Below, piece by piece: positions 7,666-16,327 of a DNA stretch of 64,000 nt (within the stretch, counting starts at the first letter, position 1; each line of letters opens with the position of its first letter). Origin of the DNA: Sulfurimicrobium sp031426915 (lineage in GTDB: Bacteria; Pseudomonadota; Gammaproteobacteria; Burkholderiales; Sulfuricellaceae). The position numbers were made by a program, and so were the translations under genes. Below the pieces are notes generated by a model. That model saw nothing but the letters and a program-made list of their open reading frames with translations. It searched no databases and was not told the DNA's origin. The stretch lies in the NCBI GenBank assembly GCA_031426915.1, contig JASJPB010000002.1, positions 1 through 64,000 of the forward strand, read 5' to 3'.

Positions 7666-8874
7666 ATGAAGTTGCCGATCTATCTGGATTATTCCGCGAC
7701 AACACCGGTGGACCCACGGGTAGCCGCAAAAATGATCCCTTACCTGACCGAAAAATTCGGCAACCCGGCCAGCCGTTCCCATGCTTTCGGCTGGGAAGCC
7801 GACGAAGCGGTGGAACATGCCCGCCAGCAGGTGGCTTCGCTGGTGAATGCCGATGCCAAGGAAATCGTCTGGACCTCCGGCGCGACGGAATCCAACAACC
7901 TCGCGATCAAGGGCGCGGCGCATTTTTACTCGGGCAAGGGCAAGCACCTTATCACCGTGGCCACCGAACACAAGGCGGTGCTGGACACCTGCCGCGAACT
8001 GGAGCGCCACGGTTTCGAGGTGACTTACCTGATTCCTGAATCCAACGGCCTGGTGGATCTTGACAAATTCACCGCGGCGATCCGTCCCGACACCATCCTG
8101 GCTTCGGTGATGTACGTCAACAACGAAATCGGCGTGATCCAGGATATCCCGGCGCTGGGCGAAATCTGCCGCGCCAAGGGCGTGATCTTTCATGTCGATG
8201 CGGCCCAGGCCACCGGCAAGGTGGTAATCGACCTCGCCAAGCTGAAAGTGGACCTGATGTCTTTTTCCGCGCATAAAACCTACGGGCCCAAGGGTATCGG
8301 CGCCTTGTATGTGCGCCGCAAGCCGCGCATCCGCCTCGAAGCCCAGATGCACGGTGGAGGTCACGAGCGCGGCATGCGTTCCGGCACGCTGGCGACGCAC
8401 CAGATCGTCGGCATGGGTGAAGCGTTCCAGCTCGCCAGGGAAGAAATGGCAGCGGAAAACGAGCGTGCCCGTATGCTGCGCGACCGTCTCTACAACGGCC
8501 TCAAGGAGATTGAAGAGGTGTACGTCAACGGCGACATGGACAACCGTGTGCCGCATAATCTCAACATCAGCTTCAGCTTCGTCGAGGGCGAATCGCTCAT
8601 CATGGCGATCAAGGATCTCGCGGTTTCGAGCGGTTCCGCCTGTACTTCCGCCAGCCTGGAGCCTTCCTATGTATTGAAGTCGCTCGGTCACAGCGACGAA
8701 CTGGCGCACAGTTCGATCCGCTTTTCCATCGGACGCTTCACTACCGAGGAGGAGATCGATTACGCGATTCAACTGCTCAAGAACAAGATCGGCAAGCTGC
8801 GCGAGCTGTCGCCGCTGTGGGAAATGCATCAGGACGGCATCGACCTGAGTACCGTGCAGTGGGCAGCACATTGA
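7666..8874 (+). CDS. iscS: Cysteine desulfurase IscS
   Basis: A 402-residue PLP enzyme that provides persulfide sulfur to IscU and other acceptors. The N-terminus MKLPIYLDYSATTPVDPRVA, the PLP-lysine segment SFSAHKTYGPKGIGALY, the catalytic-cysteine loop SSGSACTSASLEPSYVLK and the C-terminal IscU-docking tail ending in VQWAAH are all typical of group I IscS. The ATG at 7666 is chosen because GGAGA lies five bases upstream; an in-frame upstream start would overlap the previous gene. It is followed by an intergenic palindromic repeat and iscU. Confidence 0.96.
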   Translation: MKLPIYLDYSATTPVDPRVAAKMIPYLTEKFGNPASRSHAFGWEADEAVEHARQQVASLVNADAKEIVWTSGATESNNLAIKGAAHFYSGKGKHLITVATEHKAVLDTCRELERHGFEVTYLIPESNGLVDLDKFTAAIRPDTILASVMYVNNEIGVIQDIPALGEICRAKGVIFHVDAAQATGKVVIDLAKLKVDLMSFSAHKTYGPKGIGALYVRRKPRIRLEAQMHGGGHERGMRSGTLATHQIVGMGEAFQLAREEMAAENERARMLRDRLYNGLKEIEEVYVNGDMDNRVPHNLNISFSFVEGESLIMAIKDLAVSSGSACTSASLEPSYVLKSLGHSDELAHSSIRFSIGRFTTEEEIDYAIQLLKNKIGKLRELSPLWEMHQDGIDLSTVQWAAH

Positions 8875-8889
8875 TTTAGCCGGTAGCGA

Positions 8890-8945
8890 GTAGCCCGTAG
8901 CTTGTTGCAAAAAGCGCGTTAGCGCTCAAATCAGCTACAGGCTAC
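8890..8945. repeat. Intergenic palindromic repeat between iscS and iscU
   Basis: GTAGCCCGTAGCT (8890-8902) pairs with AGCTACAGGCTAC (8933-8945) with one mismatch; the loop contains a second small hairpin (AGCGC/GCGCT). The motif GCTACGGGC recurs at 8948-8956. It resembles a dispersed extragenic palindrome and could stabilise or attenuate the operon transcript. Confidence 0.55.
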
Positions 8946-8982
8946 CAGCTACGGGCCACCAGCATAAAACTAGGAGACTGAA

Positions 8983-9399
8983 ATGGCATATAGCGAAAAA
9001 GTACTGGATCACTACGAAAATCCGCGCAACGTCGGTTCTTTCGGCAAGGAAGAAGACGGGGTTGCCACCGGCATGGTCGGCGCGCCGGCCTGCGGCGACG
9101 TGATGAAGCTGCAGATCAGGGTCAACAAGGATGGCGTGATCGAGGATGCCAAGTTCAAGACCTATGGCTGTGGTTCAGCCATCGCGTCGAGCTCGCTGGT
9201 GACCGAATGGGTCAAGGGCAAAACGCTGGATCAGGCGCTGGATATCAAGAACACCCAGATCGCCGAGGAACTGGCGCTGCCGCCGGTGAAAATCCACTGC
9301 TCGATCCTGGCCGAAGACGCAATCAAGGCTGCCGTGGCCGACTACAAGGCCAAGCATGGCGCCAACGTGATAACCGATGCGTGCAAGGGAGCGTGCTGA
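8983..9399 (+). CDS. iscU: Fe-S cluster scaffold protein IscU
   Basis: A 138-residue scaffold on which [2Fe-2S] clusters are built before transfer. The three conserved cysteines lie in GAPACGDVMKLQI, YGCGSAIASSS and KIHCSILAEDA, with the conserved Asp in the first motif. The LPPVK motif recognised by the chaperone HscA is present just before the third cysteine. The C-terminus is about ten residues longer than in E. coli and ends with two extra cysteines (DACKGAC). AGGAGACTGAA precedes the start. Confidence 0.97.
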   Translation: MAYSEKVLDHYENPRNVGSFGKEEDGVATGMVGAPACGDVMKLQIRVNKDGVIEDAKFKTYGCGSAIASSSLVTEWVKGKTLDQALDIKNTQIAEELALPPVKIHCSILAEDAIKAAVADYKAKHGANVITDACKGAC

Positions 9400-9401
9400 T
9401 C

Positions 9402-9725
9402 ATGGCCATTACACTGACCGAACAGGCTGCAAAACATGTCAGCAATTTTATCGCCAAGCGTGGCAAGGGCGTGGGGTTGCGCCTCGGCGTGCGCACCTCG
9501 GGCTGCTCCGGCATGGCCTACACCATGGAATTCGCGGATGAAATCGGCGCGGAAGACATGCAGTTCGAAAGCCACGGCGTGAAAGTGCTGATCGATGCCA
9601 AGAGCCTGGCTTATCTTGATGGCACCGAGCTGGATTACACGCGCGAGGGCCTGAACGAGGGCTTCAGGTTCAACAACCCCAACGTCAAGAATGCTTGCGG
9701 CTGCGGCGAGAGCTTCAACGTTTAG
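9402..9725 (+). CDS. iscA: Fe-S carrier/assembly protein IscA
   Basis: A 107-residue A-type carrier that moves Fe-S clusters or iron to target proteins. The three conserved cysteines are in RTSGCSGMAY and the C-terminal CGCGESF. It begins two bases after the iscU stop codon, with the GGGAG of the iscU end as its ribosome-binding site. Length and order match the standard isc operon. Confidence 0.96.
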   Translation: MAITLTEQAAKHVSNFIAKRGKGVGLRLGVRTSGCSGMAYTMEFADEIGAEDMQFESHGVKVLIDAKSLAYLDGTELDYTREGLNEGFRFNNPNVKNACGCGESFNV

Positions 9726-10259
9726 ATGCACTTCGACTTCAGCAAAAACCATTTCGAGCTATTCGGCCTCACGCCGTCTTTCCGCATTGACGGCGAGCGT
9801 CTGGATCAGGCCTACCGCGAGATCCAGACCCTGGTGCATCCGGACAAGTTCGCCCATCTCGGCGAACATGAACGGCGTTTGTCGATGCAATGGACAACTC
9901 ACGCCAACGAGGCTTACCAGATACTCAAAAAACCGCTTTCCAGGGCGCGCTATCTGCTGCACCTGCATGGCGTGGATACCCAGGAGGAAAGCAATACCTC
10001 CATGCCGACCGAGTTTCTCATGGCGCAGATGGAGTGGCGCGAGGCCATCATGGAAGCGAAGGAAGCCCAGGATATCGGGGACATGGAAGCCTTGCACAAC
10101 CGTCTGCGCGTCGAAATGCGCGAACAGCATCTGGAGCTGGGGCGTTTGCTGGATGAGCAGGCGGACTACCAGGAAGCATCCGGACTGGTGCGCAAGCTGA
10201 AGTTCATGGAAAAGTTGGGCGAGGAAATCGATAACGCCCTGGAGTTGATGGAAGCTTAA
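9726..10259 (+). CDS. hscB: Co-chaperone HscB
   Basis: A 177-residue J-domain co-chaperone that delivers IscU to HscA and stimulates its ATPase. The J-domain carries HPDKF near residue 40, and the C-terminal three-helix IscU-binding region is present (EWREAIMEAKEAQD segment and following). It starts immediately after the iscA stop codon, consistent with translational coupling. Confidence 0.96.
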   Translation: MHFDFSKNHFELFGLTPSFRIDGERLDQAYREIQTLVHPDKFAHLGEHERRLSMQWTTHANEAYQILKKPLSRARYLLHLHGVDTQEESNTSMPTEFLMAQMEWREAIMEAKEAQDIGDMEALHNRLRVEMREQHLELGRLLDEQADYQEASGLVRKLKFMEKLGEEIDNALELMEA

Positions 10260-10271
10260 CCCTCCTCAGTC

Positions 10272-10320
10272 CCCCCTTGGCAGGGGGAAGCCGCTTTTCT
10301 CCTCCCCTGACAAGGGGAGG
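10272..10320. repeat. GC-rich double hairpin repeat between hscB and hscA
   Basis: CCCCC/GGGGG around TTGGCA (10272-10287) and CCTCCCC/GGGGAGG around TGACAA (10301-10320) form two similar adjacent stems, followed by a G-rich run to about 10337. It looks like a pair of extragenic palindromic units inside the operon. No terminator-like T-run follows, so read-through is likely. Confidence 0.55.
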
Positions 10321-10357
10321 CCGGGAGGGGTTGGGGCTCGTTTTAAAAAGGATTTTC

Positions 10358-12220
10358 ATGGCTTTACTGCAAATCGCCGAACCCGGCATGAGCGCCGCAC
10401 CCCACCAGCATCGTCTGGCGGTGGGTATTGACCTTGGCACCACCAACTCCCTGGTGGCAACGGTGCGCAGCAGCCTTTCCGTGGTGTTGAACGACGAACA
10501 CGGCCGCCCGCTGCTGCCTTCGGTGGTGCGTTATCAGGAAGACGGCGTGGAAGTGGGTTGCCACGCCCAGCAGATGCAATCGGTCGACCCGCACAACACC
10601 ATCGTTTCCGTGAAACGCTTCATGGGACGCGGCCTGTCCGATATTCATGACGCCGGCGATATGCCTTACCACTTCGTGGATGAACCGGGCATGGTGCAGA
10701 TCAAGACCGTGGCCGGGGTGAAAAGTCCGGTCGAGGTTTCGGCGGAAATTCTCAAGGTGCTGCGCCAGCGCGCGGAAAAAGCGCTGGGCGGCGAACTGGT
10801 GGGCGCGGTGATCACGGTCCCGGCTTATTTCGACGATGCCCAGCGCCAGGCCACCAAGGACGCGGCCCGTTTGGCCGGTCTTAACGTACTGCGCCTGCTG
10901 AACGAACCCACCGCCGCGGCGGTGGCCTACGGCCTGGATAATGGCGCCGAGGGTGTATACGCGGTGTTCGACCTGGGCGGCGGCACCTTCGATATTTCCA
11001 TTCTCAGGCTTTCACGCGGCGTGTTCGAGGTATTGGCCACCAACGGCGATTCCGCGCTGGGCGGGGACGATTTCGACCACCGCATCTATTGCTGGGTGCT
11101 GGAGCAGGCCAAGCTGCCCCCGCTCGGCCCCCACGACAGCCGCTGCCTGCATACCAAGGCGCGCGAAGCCAAGGAATGGCTGACCGAACACCCCGAGGCC
11201 AACATCACCGCGCTGATGGATTGCGGCCTGTCGGTGGACCTGACGCTGAACATCGACGACTTCGCCGCCATCACCCAAAGCCTGGTCAAAAAGGCGCTGA
11301 CGCCGACCAGAAAAGCCCTGCGCGATGCCGGTTTGACGGTGGAAGACATCAAGGGCGTGGTAATGGTGGGCGGTTCGACCCGCATGCCCATCATCCAGCA
11401 TGCGGTGGGTGAGTTTTTCGGCCAGGAACCCCTCAATAACCTCGATCCGGACAAGGTGGTGGCGCTGGGCGCTGCGATCCAGGCCAACGTTCTGGCCGGC
11501 AACCGCAGCGAAGACGACTGGCTGCTGCTTGACGTGATCCCCCTGTCGCTGGGTCTGGAAACCATGGGCGGGCTGGTGGAGAAGGTCATCACGCGCAATT
11601 CGACCATACCGGTGGCGCGGGCCCAGGAATTCACCACCTACAAGGACGGCCAGACCGCGATGAGTATTCACGTGGTGCAGGGCGAACGGGAACTGGTGAG
11701 CGATTGCCGCTCGCTGGCAAAATTCGAGCTGCGCGGTATCCCGCCCATGGTGGCGGGCGCGGCACGCATTCGCGTCACTTTCCAGGTGGATGCCGACGGC
11801 CTGTTATCCGTCATGGCGCGGGAGCAAAGCACAGGCGTGGAGTCCTCCGTGACAGTCAAACCTTCCTACGGCCTGAGCGACGAACAGATTACTCAAATGT
11901 TGCAAGCCTCGCACGAGTTTGCCAAGGACGACATGCTGGCGCGTGCGCTGCAGGAAGCACGAGTCGAGGGCGGGCGCCTGATCGAGGCGGTGGAGGCGGC
12001 TCTGGGAGAGGACGGCCATTTGCTGAAAGCGGGGGAAGGCGAAGCCATTAGCGCCAAGATCGATAAGCTGCGCGCCGCCATCGCGGGTGCCGATCACCGC
12101 CTCGTGACCCAGACACTGGAAACCTTGAACCACGCCACCGAATCCTTTGCCGCGCGACGCATGAATGCCAGCGTCAACAAGGCCCTGACCGGGCACAAGC
12201 TGGAAGAGCTGGAAAATTGA
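10358..12220 (+). CDS. hscA: Fe-S assembly chaperone HscA
   Basis: A 620-residue specialised Hsp70 that uses ATP to help release Fe-S clusters from IscU. The DnaK-type nucleotide-binding motifs are GIDLGTTNSLVAT near the N-terminus, FDLGGGTFDIS and VMVGGSTRMP; the substrate-binding domain follows. The ATG at 10358 is used because AAGGA lies five bases upstream and it gives the family length (about 616-620); in-frame codons further upstream translate the intergenic repeat. Confidence 0.96.
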   Translation: MALLQIAEPGMSAAPHQHRLAVGIDLGTTNSLVATVRSSLSVVLNDEHGRPLLPSVVRYQEDGVEVGCHAQQMQSVDPHNTIVSVKRFMGRGLSDIHDAGDMPYHFVDEPGMVQIKTVAGVKSPVEVSAEILKVLRQRAEKALGGELVGAVITVPAYFDDAQRQATKDAARLAGLNVLRLLNEPTAAAVAYGLDNGAEGVYAVFDLGGGTFDISILRLSRGVFEVLATNGDSALGGDDFDHRIYCWVLEQAKLPPLGPHDSRCLHTKAREAKEWLTEHPEANITALMDCGLSVDLTLNIDDFAAITQSLVKKALTPTRKALRDAGLTVEDIKGVVMVGGSTRMPIIQHAVGEFFGQEPLNNLDPDKVVALGAAIQANVLAGNRSEDDWLLLDVIPLSLGLETMGGLVEKVITRNSTIPVARAQEFTTYKDGQTAMSIHVVQGERELVSDCRSLAKFELRGIPPMVAGAARIRVTFQVDADGLLSVMAREQSTGVESSVTVKPSYGLSDEQITQMLQASHEFAKDDMLARALQEARVEGGRLIEAVEAALGEDGHLLKAGEGEAISAKIDKLRAAIAGADHRLVTQTLETLNHATESFAARRMNASVNKALTGHKLEELEN

Positions 12221-12244
12221 GATCATAGCTGTCAGCATTGGACT

Positions 12245-12263
12245 TTCAGCGTTGATCGCTGAA
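12245..12263 (+). repeat. Small hairpin between hscA and fdx
   Basis: TTCAGCG (12245-12251) and CGCTGAA (12257-12263) form a perfect 7-bp stem with a five-base loop, 29 bases before the fdx start. It has no T-run and may affect mRNA stability. Function is unknown. Confidence 0.45.
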
Positions 12264-12292
12264 TGCCAAATATTCAAAACCGAGAGCCAAAC

Positions 12293-12634
12293 ATGCCCCA
12301 ACTGATCGTCCTCCCCCATGTCGAACTATGCCCCGAAGGCACGGTGATCGACGCCAAGCCCGGTGTCTCGATTTGCGACACCCTGCTCGAAAACGGTATC
12401 GAAATCGAGCATGCCTGCGAGAAATCCTGCGCCTGCACCACCTGCCACGTCATCGTGCGCGAAGGTCTGGACTCACTCAACGAAGCGGAGGAGCTGGAAG
12501 AAGACATGCTGGACAAGGCATGGGGCCTGGAACCCAACTCGCGCCTGTCGTGCCAGGCCATCGTGGCCAACGAGGATCTGGTGATCGAGATACCCAAATA
12601 CACCATCAACATGGTTAAAGAGGGACATCACTAA
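12293..12634 (+). CDS. fdx: Isc [2Fe-2S] ferredoxin
   Basis: A 113-residue adrenodoxin-type ferredoxin that supplies electrons for cluster assembly. The cluster ligands lie in CEKSCACTTC (CX5CX2C) and in the later LSCQAIV. The start at 12293 gives the family length (111 in E. coli); the in-frame ATG at 12263 falls inside a hairpin and has no ribosome-binding site. Confidence 0.95.
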   Translation: MPQLIVLPHVELCPEGTVIDAKPGVSICDTLLENGIEIEHACEKSCACTTCHVIVREGLDSLNEAEELEEDMLDKAWGLEPNSRLSCQAIVANEDLVIEIPKYTINMVKEGHH

Positions 12635-12635
12635 G

Positions 12636-12830
12636 ATGAAATGGACCGACGTTCATCAAGTCGCTATTGCGCTGTATGACAAATACCCCGACACCGACCC
12701 CCAATACGTCCGCTTCACCGACTTGCACCAGTGGGTGACCGGGCTGGATGGTTTCAGCGACGACCCCAATCGCTCCAACGAAAAGATTCTTGAAGCCATC
12801 CAGCTGGCCTGGATGGACGAGGCGAGCTGA
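12636..12830 (+). CDS. iscX: Fe-S assembly protein IscX
   Basis: A 64-residue acidic protein that binds IscS and iron and tunes desulfurase activity. The whole sequence (MKWTDVHQVAIALYDKYPD and the conserved DPNRSNEKILEAIQ segment) matches the IscX family. It starts two bases after the fdx stop codon and is the last gene of the isc operon. Confidence 0.96.
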   Translation: MKWTDVHQVAIALYDKYPDTDPQYVRFTDLHQWVTGLDGFSDDPNRSNEKILEAIQLAWMDEAS

Positions 12831-13094
12831 CCCTTTCCCTTCTTGCGGCACATGCTTTGACATCCTCAGGCGATTCGCCTGAGGAATTTCCCCTTCCCAG
12901 AATCAGTGTTTCCCTGATTCCATATTCCCGTCTCTTGCGCGTAGCATATGTTTCGGCCTCCGTCGACGTAGCGGTGGCCTTGTGGCCGCGAAATCCCAAA
13001 CAACACGGATCCCGACGCGGTTTGTCCTGAGAGCTTGCCTTTTAATCCCTGTGCCAGGGATTAAAAAGACAGGCGCTTAACGCGAGAGGAAGCC
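12831..13094. other. Junction between isc operon and accessory block, with two hairpins
   Basis: No gene is seen in these 264 bases. The left part carries the hairpin at 12864-12884 and the right part TTTTAATCCCT (13040-13050) paired with its exact reverse complement at 13056-13066 around GTGCC. Sub-terminal hairpins of this kind, and the phrase GACATCCTCAGGCG, recall the ends of IS200/IS605-family elements or their non-coding PATE derivatives. That reading is tentative because no transposase fragment is present. Confidence 0.35.
12864..12884 (+). terminator. Hairpin after iscX, possible terminator
   Basis: CCTCAGGCG and CGCCTGAGG form a perfect 9-bp stem with a three-base ATT loop, 33 bases after the iscX stop codon. 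The bases that follow are AATTTCCCC, a poor U-tract, so it may be a weak terminator or the end hairpin of a transposable element instead. Confidence 0.4.
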
Positions 13095-13400
13095 ATGAAC
13101 GCGACGACCATCCGGCCGGTTCACCAATACGCGCTACGCCTGTCTTGGCAACCCGATACCACGGTCGGCAAATTCAGCTGCAATGCCAAGGTACGCGACA
13201 GCTTTCGCTCCGTCCTGGAAAACGTGCCGGCCCATTATGGCGCCAACGGCATCCGCGAACTGCGCTTTGGCCTATACGGTAGTGACTACAACCAAAGAAA
13301 GAAACGTGGCGGAGTAACACAATTGGGTTACGGCACAAATTACATGCCTAGCCCACCCGATTTCCGAGGGGGTAAGCTGTATGGCCGAACAGAATATTAA
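13095..13400 (+). pseudogene. Truncated copy of the peptidoglycan-binding M15 peptidase
   Basis: About 65 codons (13125-13310) encode YALRLSWQPDTTVGKFSC and NAKVRDSFRSVLENV, closely matching the region before the active site of the intact M15 peptidase at 21202-22008. Similarity stops at KKRGG, exactly before the zinc-binding STHAWG segment, and the following 28 codons are unrelated and run into the start of the patatin gene. The two peptidoglycan-binding repeats are also missing. GAGAGGAAGCC before the ATG is a good ribosome-binding site, so a short peptide may still be made, but it lacks every catalytic residue. It is best seen as a remnant of a duplicated gene. Confidence 0.75.
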
Positions 13401-16098
13401 TACTGAAGCAACCGGGTTCCCTGACGTACTGAACGCCGAACTCGACCTTATCGCCGAGCGGCGGTGCGGCGGAAAAACCGAGCGGCTCAAGGACGACACC
13501 TACCAGCGCGCACGGGGCATGAACCTCGCGGCGCTGGCCTTTTCCGGCGGCGGTATCCGTAGCGCGGCGTTCAACCTCGGCTTCCTCCAGGGGATTGCCA
13601 ACCGCAAGGCGCTGCCTGTTTTCGATTACCTCTCCACGGTTTCCGGCGGGGGCTATGTTGGCGGCTGGCTGTCGGCACTGCTGCACCGCAAGAACGGCGG
13701 CGCCCCGGTGGGCGAGGCGGAGGTGCGCAAGCTGGAAAGCGAATATCTGGCGACCCCGCCCGTGGGCGCTACGGCGGGGGATAACTCCGGCTTCCCTCTG
13801 CCCGAAAGCAAGCCGGTGCGTTTTCTGCGCCGCTACGCCGACTACCTGGACCCGCGCCTGGGGCTGTCGGGCGATACCCTGGCGCTGATTTCGCTGGCGC
13901 TACGCAATGTGGTGGTGATCCAGTTGTTGCTGGTGAGCATGCTGGTGACGGCGTTTTCGCTGTTGTTTCTGCTGGGACGGGCGGATGTTGCCTTCGGTCA
14001 TTGGCAACAGCCGATGGCCTGGGGTGTGGCGTTGCTCGTGGGTGCGCTGGCGATAGCCTTGTGGTCGCAACGATCGAGGCGGAAAAAGGGTGAAACGGGC
14101 GGCCATCCCAATCTGATCATTTCTTTCGGCGTCCTGCTCCCGGCGCTGGTCTCCGGTGTGCTCATGGCACTTGCGCTCGAACTGGCGGCAAAAAACCCTG
14201 ACCCCATAAAGCCGGGCCTGTGGATCGCAGTTCCCATCGTCGGTTATGGCGCGGCCTGGCTATTCACCTTGAAAAGCTTCCGCGCCTGGATCGGCATGCT
14301 GGGCGGCGCAGCCACCCTCGGCTTTGCGCTTTACCTGGGCGTGGAGCCGCTGTTGGTCAAGCTCCGGAGCGCGCCGTTCGGCCATGCCGTCGCCTTCGCT
14401 CCGCCCGTTGCGCTGGTGTTGCAAAGCCTGGTGATCACGGTGCATCTGGCGCTGGCCGGCTCGGCTATTTCCGAACAGAACCGGGAATGGTGGGCGCGCG
14501 CCGGGGGGCAGAGCATGCTCATCGCCCTGGCCTGGACGCTGGCATTCTGCTTTCTGTTGTATGCGCCCCCGCTGATCCAGTACGGCATGGAATGGTCGTT
14601 TGCCAGCGGTGGCTTGTGGATGGCGCTGACCTGGATCGGGACGCGGATGGCGCAGGGCAAGGACACGGGAAACAAGGATGGGGTTTTGTGGAAGGAGATA
14701 GCGGCAAAAGCCGCACCCTGGGCCTTCCTCGCCGGCTTGTTGGGGCTAGTGGCCTGGAGCTTCGTCAGCACGCTGCCCTGGGTGAAATTCGATGGCTGCT
14801 GCACCCTGGCGGCCATGGTCGACTCCTACCTGGCCAGTCTGGCAAAAGGCAGCGCCCCGATACTGGGTGTGATTTTCGCGATCGCCGGTACCCTGTTCCT
14901 GTTCCTGTTGCGCCTGGTGGACCTCAATATTTTTTCCGCCCACAGCTTCTACCGCAACCGTCTGGCGCGCACCTTCATGGGCGCATCCCGCGACAAGCGC
15001 GCCCCCAATCCCTTCACCGGATTCGACCCTGAGGACGACATGGCACTGGCAGACCTGTCGAGGCAGCGGCCCATCCACCTCATCAACGCCAACCTCAACC
15101 TGACAGGCGGCGACGAACTGGCCTGGCAGACCCGGCGCGGCGCGAGTTTCGTCTTCACACCCAGCCATAGCGGTTATTCGACTTGTACCAGCATGGGCAA
15201 GCCCATCGGCGGCTACCGCGCCACCGGTGAATATGGCGGCGGACTCGGCCTTGCCACCGCCGTGGCGGTGAGCGGCGCGGCAGCCAGTCCCAATATGGGC
15301 TTCCACACCTCCATGTCGGTGGCGGCGCTACTGACCGCATTCAATATGCGGCTGGCGCGCTGGTGTCCGAATCCGCTTGGCAAACAGTGGCGCCAGGAGT
15401 CGCCGCAATGGTCCGCCGGCCCCCTGTTCGCGGAACTGTTCGGCGAGGCCAACGGCAGGAACGACTGGCTCAATCTCTCCGACGGCGGCCAATTCGACAA
15501 CCTCGGCCTGTACGAGCTGGTGCGCCGCCGCGCCGCCCTGATCCTGGTCACCGACGTCGGCGCCGACGGCAAATACCAGTTCGACGATCTGGCCATGGTG
15601 GTGCGCAAACTGTCGGTGGACTTTGGCGTGCATCTGGAAATCGACGAAGCCGCCCTGGACCGGATACGCCCCCCATGCACCAAGCCGGGCGCCGACCCGG
15701 ACACATCCTCGTGCTTCAGCGCGAAACACTGGGCCTTCGGCCGCATCCGCTACCCCGATGGCTGCGCCCCCGGCTACCTGATCTACGTGAAAAGCTCACT
15801 CACCGCCGACGTGCTAGTGGACATCCGCCAGTACCGCGACGCCCACCCCGCCTTCCCCCACGAATCCACCGCCGATCAATGGTTCGACGAAGACCAGTTC
15901 GAGGCTTATCGCCACCTGGGCCAATGCATCGCTGAACAGCTCCTCGCCGAGCTGGAAATCGGCGCCGCGAATGTCGACGCCGGCGACCTGGTCAAGGCAT
16001 TGCTCGGCAAGGCGGAACAATGGTTCGAGCTAGAGCAGACCCCCACGCCGCGCCCATGCACCGACGCAAAATATAGCTCCCAAGGAGATCAAGCATGA
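13381..16098 (+). CDS. Patatin-like phospholipase with multiple transmembrane helices
   Basis: A 905-residue protein predicted to be a membrane-embedded lipid acyl hydrolase. The patatin oxyanion motif GGGIRS is at residues 56-61, the nucleophile Ser88 sits in TVSGGGYVGGW, and the catalytic Asp701 in LSDGGQFDNLGLYEL, completing the Ser-Asp dyad. Between the two catalytic parts, about residues 165-535, lie many hydrophobic helices (for example VVVIQLLLVSMLVTAFSLLF). The hydrolase is thus split by a transmembrane insertion. It opens the accessory block and overlaps the next small gene by ATGA. Patatins are membrane-damaging effectors in several bacterial defence systems; that role here is inferred from its neighbours. 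Confidence 0.88.
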   Translation: MAEQNINTEATGFPDVLNAELDLIAERRCGGKTERLKDDTYQRARGMNLAALAFSGGGIRSAAFNLGFLQGIANRKALPVFDYLSTVSGGGYVGGWLSALLHRKNGGAPVGEAEVRKLESEYLATPPVGATAGDNSGFPLPESKPVRFLRRYADYLDPRLGLSGDTLALISLALRNVVVIQLLLVSMLVTAFSLLFLLGRADVAFGHWQQPMAWGVALLVGALAIALWSQRSRRKKGETGGHPNLIISFGVLLPALVSGVLMALALELAAKNPDPIKPGLWIAVPIVGYGAAWLFTLKSFRAWIGMLGGAATLGFALYLGVEPLLVKLRSAPFGHAVAFAPPVALVLQSLVITVHLALAGSAISEQNREWWARAGGQSMLIALAWTLAFCFLLYAPPLIQYGMEWSFASGGLWMALTWIGTRMAQGKDTGNKDGVLWKEIAAKAAPWAFLAGLLGLVAWSFVSTLPWVKFDGCCTLAAMVDSYLASLAKGSAPILGVIFAIAGTLFLFLLRLVDLNIFSAHSFYRNRLARTFMGASRDKRAPNPFTGFDPEDDMALADLSRQRPIHLINANLNLTGGDELAWQTRRGASFVFTPSHSGYSTCTSMGKPIGGYRATGEYGGGLGLATAVAVSGAAASPNMGFHTSMSVAALLTAFNMRLARWCPNPLGKQWRQESPQWSAGPLFAELFGEANGRNDWLNLSDGGQFDNLGLYELVRRRAALILVTDVGADGKYQFDDLAMVVRKLSVDFGVHLEIDEAALDRIRPPCTKPGADPDTSSCFSAKHWAFGRIRYPDGCAPGYLIYVKSSLTADVLVDIRQYRDAHPAFPHESTADQWFDEDQFEAYRHLGQCIAEQLLAELEIGAANVDAGDLVKALLGKAEQWFELEQTPTPRPCTDAKYSSQGDQA

Positions 16099-16325
16099 AC
16101 ACCCTGCGCCCCGGTGCCGCCGGCGACGACGTTGCCAAGCTCCAGTCAGCTCTTGCCGCCCGGCTGCTGGCCAGCTTCCTCAAGGCCAAGGAAAGGCCGA
16201 TCAAGGAAGCGCTACTGGATAGCGACCTGCGTACGGCGCGCAGGCTGGTGAACGGCGGGAGCCATGGGCTGGATCGGTTTACGGATTGTTATCGGCGTGG
16301 CGACAGGTTGCTGGGAGAAGCTTGA
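16095..16325 (+). pseudogene. Remnant fusing a peptidoglycan-binding start with a lysozyme/GH19-like tail
   Basis: A 76-codon frame. Its first 25 residues (MNTLRPGAAGDDVAKLQSAL) look like the beginning of a peptidoglycan-binding type-1 domain. The last 30 (ARRLVNGGSHGLDRF and following) look like the C-terminal end of a GH19/phage-endolysin-type hydrolase. The middle, including the catalytic domain, is missing, as after an in-frame internal deletion. It overlaps the patatin stop codon by ATGA and is preceded by CAAGGAGATCAAGC, so it is probably still translated. The domain reading is by eye and tentative. Confidence 0.55.
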
Positions 16326-16327
16326 GC

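Noticed and set aside
7378..8910. 510-codon minus-strand frame opposite iscS
   Set aside because: Antisense shadow of a highly conserved gene.
13021..13066. Hairpin at 13040-13066 as an intrinsic terminator
   Set aside because: Neither strand has a U-tract after the stem, so termination is not supported; it is kept only as a structural feature.
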